DNA from: Mucilaginibacter sabulilitoris
GTDB lineage: Bacteria > Bacteroidota > Bacteroidia > Sphingobacteriales > Sphingobacteriaceae
NCBI RefSeq assembly: GCF_034262375.1
Contig: NZ_CP139558.1
Coordinates: forward strand, 4,836,001 to 4,900,000
Direction of reading: 5' to 3'
DNA length: 64,000 nucleotides
Made by a program: the position numbers and the translations under genes. Within the stretch, counting starts at the first letter, position 1, and the number at the start of each line of letters is the position of its first letter. The notes beneath the pieces were generated by a model, which saw only the letters and a list, made by a program, of their open reading frames with translations, was not told the DNA's origin and made no database searches. Of the stretch, positions 17,329 through 25,332 are shown one piece after another.

Positions 17329-17395
17329 AGGTTATTTGTGTTTGTTTAACGGGTGCAATTTTACATATTTGACATCAAATTACAAAACCATTTTT

Positions 17396-18025
17396 ATGCA
17401 AAACATCAAAAATATCATTTTTGACTATGGTAACGTCATATTCAGCCTCAATTTTCTGAAGGTACAATCAGCTTGGAAACAGCTGGGTATCAACAACGCA
17501 GACGACTTTTTCGGACACAAAAACCAGGACGAAATTTTTGACAAATTTGATCGCGGAGAGGTTACTGCTGACGAATTTAGAGCCTATATTAGACAAAAAA
17601 CAGGTAATCCAGCATTAACAAATGAGCAAATTAACACTGCATGGAACAGTATGTTGCTCGGAATTGAACCTGGTAATCATGAATTGCTGTTAAGTTTAAA
17701 GGAAAAATACCGTACTTTTTTATTGAGCAACATCAATGCTATCCATTACGATCACATCATGAATTATTTGAAATCTGAGTTTAATTTTGATGGTAATAAC
17801 CACCTCTTTGAAAAAACATATTATTCGCACCTAACCGGCAAACGTAAACCCGAACCCGAAATTTTTGAATTGGTATTAAAGGAGAACAACCTTAACCCAT
17901 CCGAAACATTATTTATTGATGATAGTCCGCAACATCTTGCAGCCGCTCAAAAGTTGGGTATACAAACCTATTTAATGACCACTCCCGATACCATTCAGCA
18001 GTTCTTTAAAAGAGAAGGGCTATAA
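17396..18025 (+). CDS. HAD-superfamily phosphatase (HAD-IA, YihX-like)
   Basis: From the ATG at 17396 the protein has 209 residues. Motif I is IIFDYGNVIFSLN, where the second Asp of the usual DxD is replaced by Tyr-Gly-Asn in the YihX manner. Motif II is FLLSNINA, motif III the Lys in HLTGKRKPEPEIF, and motif IV FIDDSPQHLAAA. The cap is a short helical domain. YihX-type enzymes release phosphate from sugar phosphates, but the substrate cannot be read here. It is a single gene ended by a 14-bp palindrome. The earlier possible start at 17336 overlaps the tRNA promoter area and is unlikely. Confidence 0.85.
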   Translation: MQNIKNIIFDYGNVIFSLNFLKVQSAWKQLGINNADDFFGHKNQDEIFDKFDRGEVTADEFRAYIRQKTGNPALTNEQINTAWNSMLLGIEPGNHELLLSLKEKYRTFLLSNINAIHYDHIMNYLKSEFNFDGNNHLFEKTYYSHLTGKRKPEPEIFELVLKENNLNPSETLFIDDSPQHLAAAQKLGIQTYLMTTPDTIQQFFKREGL

Positions 18026-18047
18026 ATTATCGATTTATAGCCCTTCT
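18013..18047. terminator. Convergent hairpin between the HAD and proline dehydrogenase genes
   Basis: A perfect 14-bp inverted repeat (AGAAGGGCTATAAA and TTTATAGCCCTTCT) overlaps the HAD stop codon and separates the two convergent genes. The flanking T runs are short. Confidence 0.7.
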
Positions 18048-18068
18048 TAAGCAACTCATAATTAATAA

Positions 18069-19277
18069 TTATTTCGACCTTCTTTTACGCTCCTTAACAA
18101 TTAAGCTTAACTCCCGGCTCATTTGCCCGGCAATGGCGGTATTTTCCTGCGCCCGTCTGAATAAGTAAGGCAATACCGCCTTAATTGGTCCATAAGGAAC
18201 GTATTTAGCTACATTATACCGAGCGTCTGCAAGGTTAAAACTCAGGTTATCGCTCATACCCAATAACTGAGAAAAGTAAACATGAGTGTGCTTATGATCT
18301 ATTTGTTTGGAATCGAGCAATTCTGCCAGTAAACGGCAACTTTCTTCGTTATGGGTACCTGCTATAAAAGCTATTTTATCAATATTAGTAGTACAATAAT
18401 CAAGCGCCGAATCATAATCCAGGTCGGTTGCTTTTTTATCGGGCTGAATCGGCGATGGATAGCCATTTTCTGCAGCACGTTTACGCTCCTTTTCCATATA
18501 GGCACCGCGTACAATTTTAGCACCCAATATAAATCCTTCGCTGACAGCAATCTCGTGGTCGTTTAACAGGGAGGCAAGCTTATCGTGCCTGTACATCTGA
18601 TAGGTATTATATACAATAGCCTTTTTAGCATTAAAACGGCTCATCATGGTGAGTGTCAGCAGATCAATAGTTTCCTGTATCCAGCTTTCTTCGGCATCAA
18701 TCATCACTGGTATATTGCTGACATGGGCCTTATCACAAATGGCAAGTACACGGTTTTGCACCCTCTGCCATTCTTTTTCTTCATCATCGGTAAGAGGCTG
18801 CCGGGTATCCAGCTTTTCCAGTAACCCGAATCGGCCAACACCAGTTACTTTAAAAACGGTAAGCGGGATAGCTTTATCGTTAGCAGCTCGTACTATAGTT
18901 CGTATAATCTCATCACGGGTGCTATCGAAAACAGCTTCGTCGTCCTCCCCTTCTATGGAATAATCGAGGATAGTACCAACGCCACCGGTATGCAGGTTTT
19001 TGATAGTATTATTACACTCGTCTATCGTTTCGCCACCACAAAAATGTTTAAATATAGTTGCTTTAATTAAGCTTTTTATAGGTAAACCAATCTTAATAGC
19101 AAAGTTGGTTACCGGCGGACCTATCTTCACTAAAAAGTTAATATTAATTATCCTGAATAACCAGTAAGCCCGGTTAAGATCTGTATTAGAGGAATGACGG
19201 AAAGCGATTTCTGTATTTTCGAAAGAGAGCTTAGCGTGTTTGGAGATATTGTTTGTTTCGTTAGAAAGCATCTGCAA
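18069..19277 (-). CDS. putA: Proline dehydrogenase family protein
   Basis: The 402-residue protein is a single-domain proline dehydrogenase (FAD-dependent beta-alpha barrel) oxidising proline to pyrroline-5-carboxylate. Visible signatures are VMIDAEESWIQ, GAKIVRGAYMEKERKRA (FAD/substrate lysine-arginine block), AGTHNEES and YVPYGPIKAVLPYLFRRAQEN, whose Arg pair binds the proline carboxylate. There is no aldehyde dehydrogenase domain, so the second step is encoded elsewhere. It is divergent from the S4/aroB operon. The symbol refers to the catalytic family only; prodh would be equally fair. Confidence 0.9.
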   Translation of the reverse strand: MQMLSNETNNISKHAKLSFENTEIAFRHSSNTDLNRAYWLFRIININFLVKIGPPVTNFAIKIGLPIKSLIKATIFKHFCGGETIDECNNTIKNLHTGGVGTILDYSIEGEDDEAVFDSTRDEIIRTIVRAANDKAIPLTVFKVTGVGRFGLLEKLDTRQPLTDDEEKEWQRVQNRVLAICDKAHVSNIPVMIDAEESWIQETIDLLTLTMMSRFNAKKAIVYNTYQMYRHDKLASLLNDHEIAVSEGFILGAKIVRGAYMEKERKRAAENGYPSPIQPDKKATDLDYDSALDYCTTNIDKIAFIAGTHNEESCRLLAELLDSKQIDHKHTHVYFSQLLGMSDNLSFNLADARYNVAKYVPYGPIKAVLPYLFRRAQENTAIAGQMSRELSLIVKERKRRSK

Positions 19278-19330
19278 AATTATAAAATGATTATCTCATT
19301 ATTCCATGAATAGTTTATTTTTGCCCATCC

Positions 19331-19537
19331 ATGACAGAATTTAAGTTAACAGGCGACTACATACAGATGATACAACTACTAAAAGCTACTAACCTGGTAT
19401 CAACGGGTGGTGAGGCACAAATAGTTGTAAGCGAGGGCGAAGTTACCTATAATGGCCAAATAGACTATCGTAAACGCCTTAAGGTTAAGCGGGGTGATGT
19501 GGTTGAATTCCGTGGCGAAAAAATCATCATAATATAA
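19331..19537 (+). CDS. Small S4-domain RNA-binding protein (YbcJ-like)
   Basis: At 68 residues this is little more than an S4 fold. The central block YIQMIQLLKATNLVSTGGEAQIVV is followed by GEVTYNGQIDYRKRLKVKRGDVVEF, the loop that contacts structured RNA in ribosomal S4 and pseudouridine synthases. A TAnnTTTG box (TATTTTTG, 19316-19323) ends only seven bases before the ATG, so the leader is very short. It starts an operon with aroB two bases downstream. The RNA target is unknown. Confidence 0.87.
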   Translation: MTEFKLTGDYIQMIQLLKATNLVSTGGEAQIVVSEGEVTYNGQIDYRKRLKVKRGDVVEFRGEKIIII

Positions 19538-19539
19538 TT

Positions 19540-20598
19540 ATGGATACTATTCAAAGCGACAATTACCCTATTTATTTTAATAACAGTATAGATGAACTGG
19601 CTGACTTTATTAAAAAGGGCAATTATTCGCGTTTTTTTATTTTAACCGACGAAAATACCGGCGTGCATTGTTTACCCCTTGTAAAAAGCAAAATTGAAGG
19701 GTTGGGCGATTACGATCTTATTGAAATAAACGCCGGAGAAGAAAGCAAGGATATTGATTTTTGCATTGGTGTTTGGAAAATGCTTATTGATTTTGGTGCT
19801 GATCGTAAAAGTCTAATGATAAACCTGGGTGGCGGCGTTGTAACAGACCTGGGCGGTTTTGCTGCGTCAACCTTTAAAAGGGGTATCGATTTTGTACATG
19901 TACCTACTACGCTATTATCGCAGGTTGATGCCTCTGTAGGTGGTAAAACAGGTATTGATATTGATAGCATAAAAAACATAGTTGGTACTTTTACACAGCC
20001 TAAAGCAGTGTTTATTGAATACGTTTTTTTAAAGACCCTACCGCCAAGACAAATTCTTTCTGGTTTGGCAGAAATGCTTAAACATGGGCTTATTGCCGAT
20101 GCCAATTATTGGAACCAGCTTAAAACAAGCGATCTTACCAATCCATCTGCCCAACTGATACACCGTTCTGTAGAAATAAAAAACGTAATAACCATTGAGG
20201 ACCCTACGGAAAAAGGCATCAGAAAAGCTCTAAATTTTGGGCACACCATTGGCCATGCTATTGAAACATATTCACTAATAAATGATCACGATCCGTTGTC
20301 ACATGGTGAAGCCATTGCCATTGGCATGATCTGCGAATCATATCTTGCCCATAGAAAAACCGGGCTTAGTGCCGAAGATCTGAATGAGATCACCCAAGTA
20401 TTCAGCGATCTTTATCCCCGATATACAATAGCCAAATCAAGCTTTGAAGCTTTATTTGCTATTATGCAAAAGGATAAAAAGAATCAGGATGGCAAAATAA
20501 ATTGCACCCTGTTGACCAGTATAGGGCAAAGTACTATTGATAATATCTGCACAGAAGCCGAACTTAGTGAAAGTTTAATGTATTACATTAATTTGTAA
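19540..20598 (+). CDS. aroB: 3-dehydroquinate synthase
   Basis: This 352-residue enzyme converts DAHP to 3-dehydroquinate in the shikimate pathway. The NAD-binding glycine block INLGGGVVTDLGGF, the VPTTLLSQVDASVGGKTGID loop and the metal ligands in GLAEMLKHGL (Glu), FGHTIGHAIE (His) and SHGEAIAIGM (His) are all present. Length is normal. It is tightly coupled to the S4 gene upstream and to the sterol desaturase gene one base downstream. The other shikimate genes follow at 22.7-26.4 kb. Confidence 0.95.
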   Translation: MDTIQSDNYPIYFNNSIDELADFIKKGNYSRFFILTDENTGVHCLPLVKSKIEGLGDYDLIEINAGEESKDIDFCIGVWKMLIDFGADRKSLMINLGGGVVTDLGGFAASTFKRGIDFVHVPTTLLSQVDASVGGKTGIDIDSIKNIVGTFTQPKAVFIEYVFLKTLPPRQILSGLAEMLKHGLIADANYWNQLKTSDLTNPSAQLIHRSVEIKNVITIEDPTEKGIRKALNFGHTIGHAIETYSLINDHDPLSHGEAIAIGMICESYLAHRKTGLSAEDLNEITQVFSDLYPRYTIAKSSFEALFAIMQKDKKNQDGKINCTLLTSIGQSTIDNICTEAELSESLMYYINL

Positions 20599-20599
20599 G

Positions 20600-21490
20600 A
20601 TGCTTAATTTAGATCCCAGGGATAAGGCAGCTCTTGTACTTATGGGCATGCTAGTAGTATTAACCCTTGTCGAAATGGGCTTAAGCTACCGTGAAAACCG
20701 TAAATACTACGAAACACGCGACACGCTAACCAATATTTATTTAACATCACTTGCGGTTGTAACCAACCTTATAGTTAAGGCAAGCACTTTTTTTATACTT
20801 GATTTTACTTATAAATATCACTTTTTCCAGATACAGAATGTTTACCTATATTGGTTTGTACTGGTTATAGTACAGGATTTTTTATACTGGGTTTTACACT
20901 ATACCGGCCATTACTGCAGGCTTTTTTGGGCCATGCACGTAACCCATCATTCATCTGAGCTGTTTAATTTTACTACCGGTTTCCGCTCAACGGTGCTGGA
21001 GCCATTTTACCGGGTGTTTTTTTACCTGCCATTGGCCTTAATGGGTTTTACAGCCTTAGATATTTTGTACGCTTACTTAGTTACCCAGCTTTACGGAAAT
21101 TTGGTACATACACAGTATAAAATACCCCTGCCAAAATGGTACGGACTCATATTTGTTACCCCATCTCATCACCGGGTACATCACGCGTCAAACATTCCCT
21201 ATCTGGATAAAAACATGGGGATGGTGCTTATTATATGGGACAGGTTATTCGGAACTTTCAGAGACGAAGATCTGAAAGAGCCAGTAAAATATGGCCTCAC
21301 CAAACAACCCGATGATATGGGCCCGGTAAATGTTCTTTTTCACGAATGGAAAGCATTATTGCACGATGTTAGGCAAGCTCCGGGCTTCAGAGCTAAAATG
21401 GGATATATATTTAACCCTCCGGGATGGAGCCATGACGGCAGCACTCAAACAGCCCGTGTTATGCAGCGGGAGTACAAAAAGAAGCTTTAG
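20600..21490 (+). CDS. Sterol desaturase/fatty-acid hydroxylase superfamily membrane protein
   Basis: The 296-residue integral membrane protein carries the eight-histidine di-iron motifs of this superfamily: HYTGH, HVTHHSSE and a distal HHRVHHASN block, with four or more hydrophobic segments around them. Enzymes of this group hydroxylate or desaturate lipids, sterols or carotenoids with O2. The substrate is not deducible. It follows aroB by one base, so it is co-transcribed, although no metabolic link to shikimate synthesis is known to me. The stop lies about 50 bases upstream of the pheA leader promoter. Confidence 0.87.
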   Translation: MLNLDPRDKAALVLMGMLVVLTLVEMGLSYRENRKYYETRDTLTNIYLTSLAVVTNLIVKASTFFILDFTYKYHFFQIQNVYLYWFVLVIVQDFLYWVLHYTGHYCRLFWAMHVTHHSSELFNFTTGFRSTVLEPFYRVFFYLPLALMGFTALDILYAYLVTQLYGNLVHTQYKIPLPKWYGLIFVTPSHHRVHHASNIPYLDKNMGMVLIIWDRLFGTFRDEDLKEPVKYGLTKQPDDMGPVNVLFHEWKALLHDVRQAPGFRAKMGYIFNPPGWSHDGSTQTARVMQREYKKKL

Positions 21491-21542
21491 CCAAATAAAA
21501 TTTTGTTCGTTCTATTTATTTTACAAAAAATAAAATTTCCTA

Positions 21543-21572
21543 TTGACAAATCCATTTTTAGCCGTACATTTA
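21543..21572 (+). promoter_or_regulatory. Promoter of the pheA leader
   Basis: TTGAC (21543-21547) is followed after about 19 bases by TACATTTA (21565-21572), one mismatch from TAnnTTTG. The expected start is near 21579, 12 bases before the leader peptide ATG. Confidence 0.5.
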
Positions 21573-21590
21573 CAACGTAATAAAAAACAA

Positions 21591-21656
21591 ATGAAATTTA
21601 CAAGCGCATATTACTTCGGTTACTACTTTTACTTTAACAGTATGAGCCGGGACTAA
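21591..21656 (+). CDS. Tyr/Phe-rich leader peptide of the pheA attenuator
   Basis: This reading frame of 21 codons contains the run YYFGYYFYF at codons 7-15: five Tyr (7, 8, 11, 12, 14) and three Phe (9, 13, 15), plus a Phe at codon 3. Nine of 21 residues are therefore aromatic. It ends with MSRD and a TAA at 21654-21656. It lies directly upstream of a hairpin terminator and of prephenate dehydratase. The peptide itself probably has no function. It is a sensor: ribosome stalling at Tyr/Phe codons when charged tRNA is scarce would release the antiterminator sequence at 21646-21654. Both Tyr and Phe supply would be sensed. Confidence 0.85.
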   Translation: MKFTSAYYFGYYFYFNSMSRD

Positions 21657-21716
21657 TATGTACTTAACACACATAAAGAACTTAAAAAGTCCCGGCCCAA
21701 AATGCCGGGATTTTTT
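21646..21716 (+). promoter_or_regulatory. Transcription attenuator (antiterminator and terminator) controlling pheA
   Basis: Three segments share one sequence. GCCGGGACT (21646-21654, the end of the leader frame) can pair with AGTCCCGGC (21688-21696), a perfect 9-bp antiterminator. The same 21690-21696 TCCCGGC can pair with GCCGGGA (21704-21710), followed by six T (21711-21716), an intrinsic terminator extendable by A-U and one G-U pair. A ribosome that reaches the leader stop covers the first arm, so the terminator forms. A ribosome held at the early aromatic codons frees it, so transcription continues into pheA. Confidence 0.85.
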
Positions 21717-21731
21717 GCTTTAATACGGTTT

Positions 21732-22631
21732 ATGAAGATAGAAAAACCAAGAGTTGCAATACAGGGAATACGTGCTTCCTTTCACGAAGAGGCTGCCTTA
21801 AGATATTTTGGCGAAAATGCACAAACCATTGAGTGTAACTCTTTTAAACAAACATTTGAGGCTTTAAAAAACAAAGAAGCCGACTATGTGGTAATGGCAA
21901 TTGAAAACAGTATTGCCGGCAGCATATTGCCCAACTACACGTTGTTGCTCGATTATGGTTTTCCTGTGGTGGGTGAAATTTACTTACCTATTCAATTACA
22001 CTTAATGGCTTTACCGGGTGTAAAATTTGAAGATATAAAGTACGTAACATCTCACCCTATTGCTTTAAGACAGTGTGTTGATTTTTTTGATGAATATCCT
22101 AACCTGAAAATTGTAGAAAGTGTTGATACTGCTGCCTGCGCCAAGCGTATTCGCGACGAACAATTAACTGATACCGTTGCCATAGCAAATGCCCTGGCAG
22201 CAAAACTTTACGGACTTGATGTATTGGAGCGCAGGATAGAATCGAACAAAAAGAATTTTACCCGTTTCCTGATCCTTACCCATCATGATAACGTTGAAAA
22301 AAAGAACGCCAATAAAGCTTCCCTTTGCTTCCAGGTAAGCAATAAGGTTGGATCATTGGCTAAGGTATTGAATATTTTTGCCGAAGAGGGCGTAAATATG
22401 AGTAAGATACAATCAATGCCAATTTTGGGTAAACGCAATGAATACAATTTTTATGTTGATATTGAATGGGACGAGCAAAAACAATATGACGCCTCCATAC
22501 GGCAGATACTTAAATACACGCACAACTTTAACATACTTGGTGAATATGAGAGACATGATGATGAATTGACGCCCAGACCGCAAAGAAACGAACGGGTAAG
22601 AAAATATATCAATATCCGGAGAAATATATAG
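21732..22631 (+). CDS. pheA: Prephenate dehydratase with ACT domain
   Basis: From the ATG at 21732 the protein has 299 residues. The dehydratase domain covers about 1-185, with VAIQGIRASFHEEAA, the IENSIAGSI block and the catalytic NFTRFLIL Thr-Arg-Phe motif. The ACT regulatory domain follows, with KVGSLAKVLNIFAEEGVNM and KIQSMP (equivalents of the GALV and ESRP Phe-binding motifs). It makes phenylpyruvate and should be feedback-inhibited by phenylalanine. There is no fused chorismate mutase; that activity is on the next gene. The upstream in-frame ATG at 21702 lies inside the terminator loop and is rejected. Transcription is controlled by the attenuator. Confidence 0.95.
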   Translation: MKIEKPRVAIQGIRASFHEEAALRYFGENAQTIECNSFKQTFEALKNKEADYVVMAIENSIAGSILPNYTLLLDYGFPVVGEIYLPIQLHLMALPGVKFEDIKYVTSHPIALRQCVDFFDEYPNLKIVESVDTAACAKRIRDEQLTDTVAIANALAAKLYGLDVLERRIESNKKNFTRFLILTHHDNVEKKNANKASLCFQVSNKVGSLAKVLNIFAEEGVNMSKIQSMPILGKRNEYNFYVDIEWDEQKQYDASIRQILKYTHNFNILGEYERHDDELTPRPQRNERVRKYINIRRNI

Positions 22632-22709
22632 CCTTAATTAATTTAAAGATTTAAAAACACAACATTAAAAACACAACGGTAATTTAACTACCGATAAAAT
22701 CGCAAAACA

Positions 22710-23837
22710 ATGAAACTAAATTTAAACATACAGCCGCTGAATACCTGGATAAAAACGGGTAAAGAACCTTTGGTAATAGCAGGCCCATGCAGTGCTGAAA
22801 CTGAAGATCAGCTGGTAGCTACAGCTCATCTGTTAGCTCAAACGGGTCGTATATCTGCGTTACGTGCAGGTATCTGGAAACCCCGTACCCGCCCGGGTGA
22901 ATTTGAAGGTATTGGCAGCATTGGCCTGGAATGGCTTAAACGTGCTAAAGAAGAGACCGGTTTGCCAACTGCTGTGGAAGTAGCCACGGCTAAACACGTA
23001 GAAGAAGCTTTAAAAGCCGGTGTTGATATACTATGGGTAGGTGCCCGCTCAACAGCTAATCCTTTTACCGTACAGGAAATTGCTGATGCATTGCAAGGTA
23101 CTGATGTACCGGTAATGGTTAAAAATCCGGTAAACCCTGATCTTTCATTGTGGATTGGCGCTTTGGAACGTATTAATAATGCGGGTATCACTAAACTGGC
23201 CGCTATACACCGTGGCTTTTCATCTTACGAAAAATCAGCTTTCCGTAACGAGCCAATGTGGGATATCGCTATCAGTTTAAAAACACTGGCTCCGGAACTG
23301 CCTATTATTAACGATCCGAGCCATATTACCGGTAACCGTGATTTGATTGGTTACATCTCTCAAAAAGCATTAGATCTGGATATGCAGGGATTAATGATTG
23401 AGTCGCATATTGACCCAAGCGTAGCCTGGACAGATGCTAAACAACAAGTTACTCCTGCTGCTTTAACTGAAATTATTGATCATTTGGCTTTACGTAAACC
23501 AGAAATCCGCAATGCCGAAGTAAATGACAAACTTGCTGAACTGCGTAACCAGATTGATAAAATTGATGACCTGGTAATCCAGAAAATGGCTGAACGTATG
23601 CAAATTGCCGAGAAAATTGGCCAATACAAAAAAGATAACAACATTACCATACTGCAGGTTAACCGTTGGGACGAAATTTTACAAAAACGTACCAACTATG
23701 CTAAGGCGCTTAAATTAAATCCGGAGTTTACCGAAAAATTACTCGAGCTGATCCACAGCGAATCTATTCGCAGACAAACCGAGATCATGAATAACAGCGA
23801 AGCCGGACAAGCAGCAGAAAAACTAACCCACGCATAA
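22710..23837 (+). CDS. aroF: Bifunctional DAHP synthase/chorismate mutase type II
   Basis: Residues about 1-265 are a KDPG-type (AroA-beta-like) DAHP synthase barrel with VIAGPCSAETEDQ, RAGIWKPRTRPGEFEG, MVKNPVNPDLSLWIGA and HRGFSSYEK. Residues about 275-365 are an AroQ chorismate mutase helix bundle (LAELRNQIDKIDDLVIQKM, IAEKIGQYKK, LLELIHSESIRRQ). The fusion links the first shikimate step to the branch point and usually makes the synthase sensitive to prephenate or chorismate. It lies 78 bases after pheA, probably in the same attenuated transcript. The symbol is a family-level choice; aroG or aroA are also used for this fusion. Confidence 0.93.
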   Translation: MKLNLNIQPLNTWIKTGKEPLVIAGPCSAETEDQLVATAHLLAQTGRISALRAGIWKPRTRPGEFEGIGSIGLEWLKRAKEETGLPTAVEVATAKHVEEALKAGVDILWVGARSTANPFTVQEIADALQGTDVPVMVKNPVNPDLSLWIGALERINNAGITKLAAIHRGFSSYEKSAFRNEPMWDIAISLKTLAPELPIINDPSHITGNRDLIGYISQKALDLDMQGLMIESHIDPSVAWTDAKQQVTPAALTEIIDHLALRKPEIRNAEVNDKLAELRNQIDKIDDLVIQKMAERMQIAEKIGQYKKDNNITILQVNRWDEILQKRTNYAKALKLNPEFTEKLLELIHSESIRRQTEIMNNSEAGQAAEKLTHA

Positions 23838-23846
23838 TTTTATATA

Positions 23847-25151
23847 ATGATGCAAAACATCATCCTGACAAAAGATAATAAGCAAATTAACGGTACAGTA
23901 CATCTTACCGGCTCAAAAAGTGAATGTAACCGCGCGCTGATCATTGAGGCATTAAGTAACGGAAAGGTGCATGTTGAAAACATTTCCGACGCAGCCGATA
24001 CGGTATTGCTGGCGGGGATATTACGGTCGGCAGTGGGCAGCGGGCAGATGGCAGTTGGAGTTGAAGCTGATTCACTACTTACTACCAATAACCCACCGCT
24101 CACAACAGTTGACATTGGCCCGGCAGGTACAGCCATGCGATTTTTAACGGCTTATTTCGCTATCCAGGATAATGAAGTAACACTAACCGGCAGCCAAAGG
24201 ATGAAGGAAAGACCGATAGGCATATTGGTTGACGCGCTGAGAGAGCTGGGTGCCCATATTGATTATGAAGAAAAGGAGGGCTTCCCTCCTATAAAACTAA
24301 AAGGCAGCTTCGAGCAGCAAACTAGTAAGATCAGTATAAAAGGTAACATCAGCAGTCAGTATATTACGGCTTTGTTACTCATCGCTGCCCGGCTGCCTTT
24401 TGGTTTGGAATTACATATTGAAGGAGAGTTAACCTCACGCCCTTATGTTGAAATGACGCTTGTAATGCTGGAGACTGCAAATATAAAACACAACTGGCAT
24501 GATAACGTCATTACAATATCAAATCAGGAGTTTGCAACCACTTCACTGCATATTGAACCTGATTGGAGTGCGGCATCCTACTGGTATGCTATAGCGGCGC
24601 TGGCAGACAAGGCCGAACTTTTTTTAACCGACCTGACACCGTACAGCTTACAGGGCGACAGTGTGATCACCGAGATAATGGCTAATTTTGGCATCACATC
24701 GCAATTTAAGGATGGCGGTGTACAGTTAACAAAAGAGGCCAAACCATTAAGCCGTAAGATATTCGACCTAAAAGAATGTCCGGATCTGGCTCAAACCGTT
24801 ATTGTAGTTTGCGCAGCGCTTGATCATGAAGCTACCTTTACAGGTCTTGAAACTTTAAAAATAAAAGAGACAGACCGTATTTTGGCTTTACAAACCGAAC
24901 TTGCAAAAATGGGTGTAAAACTTATTGAAAAAGGCCAGGTGTATAAACTGGATTGCAGCGAAAAGTTTATACCCGAAAAAATGTTTATCAATACCTACCA
25001 CGATCACCGTATGGCTATGGCATTTGCACCGCTGGCGCTGATTGTTCCTCAACTGGAATTTGAGAACGGGCCGGTAGTTGATAAATCATACCCCGCATTT
25101 TGGACAGATCTGGCAAAGCAGGGCTTTAATGTACAGGAAATAGAGGCATAA
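23847..25151 (+). CDS. aroA: 3-phosphoshikimate 1-carboxyvinyltransferase (EPSP synthase) with a repeat-derived insert
   Basis: The 434-residue enzyme adds enolpyruvate to shikimate-3-phosphate. Conserved blocks are GSKSECNRALIIEAL (about 19-33), DIGPAGTAMRFLTAY, KGNISSQYITALLL, DWSAASYWYAI, IKETDRILALQTELAK and NTYHDHRMAMAFAPLAL. Between the second helix and the GPAGTAMRF loop lies an extra stretch of about 25 residues (RSAVGSGQMAVGVEADS...) encoded by four tandem GGCAGNN heptamers and following sequence. The frame is kept, so the enzyme may still work. It starts nine bases after the synthase/mutase stop. Confidence 0.93.
   Translation: MMQNIILTKDNKQINGTVHLTGSKSECNRALIIEALSNGKVHVENISDAADTVLLAGILRSAVGSGQMAVGVEADSLLTTNNPPLTTVDIGPAGTAMRFLTAYFAIQDNEVTLTGSQRMKERPIGILVDALRELGAHIDYEEKEGFPPIKLKGSFEQQTSKISIKGNISSQYITALLLIAARLPFGLELHIEGELTSRPYVEMTLVMLETANIKHNWHDNVITISNQEFATTSLHIEPDWSAASYWYAIAALADKAELFLTDLTPYSLQGDSVITEIMANFGITSQFKDGGVQLTKEAKPLSRKIFDLKECPDLAQTVIVVCAALDHEATFTGLETLKIKETDRILALQTELAKMGVKLIEKGQVYKLDCSEKFIPEKMFINTYHDHRMAMAFAPLALIVPQLEFENGPVVDKSYPAFWTDLAKQGFNVQEIEA
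24029..24058 (+). repeat. Heptamer repeat GGCAGNN x4 inside aroA
   Basis: Units GGCAGTG, GGCAGCG, GGCAGAT and GGCAGTT follow without gaps and then GG. Similar GGCAGT/ACTGCC series are usual in Bacteroidota intergenic DNA. Here the repeat is in frame within a coding sequence, between conserved EPSP synthase motifs. Confidence 0.75.
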
Positions 25152-25167
25152 AAAGCGCCCAATAAAC

Positions 25168-25252
25168 ATGTCATTGCGAGGAACGAAGCAATCTCACCTG
25201 AACAGTGCATATCATGCATTATGAGATTGCCACGCTACGCTCGCAATGACAT
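25168..25252. repeat. Intergenic palindromic repeat (MITE/REP-like)
   Basis: ATGTCATTGCGAGGAACGAA starts the left arm (25168 on), which continues to CAATCTCA. The right arm, TGAGATTG to CTCGCAATGACAT (25222-25252), is its imperfect complement, giving a stem of about 28 bp around a short centre. The TCATTGCGAGGAACGAAGCAATCTC motif is, to my knowledge, a widely dispersed bacterial intergenic repeat. It lies between aroA and aroC and may affect transcript stability. Confidence 0.8.
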
Positions 25253-25332
25253 CAATAACAAAATCAATTATTGATATTTGCTATGAGCGAAATCTCAATT
25301 CTTATATCTAATATCTTACATCTAAAATAAAC

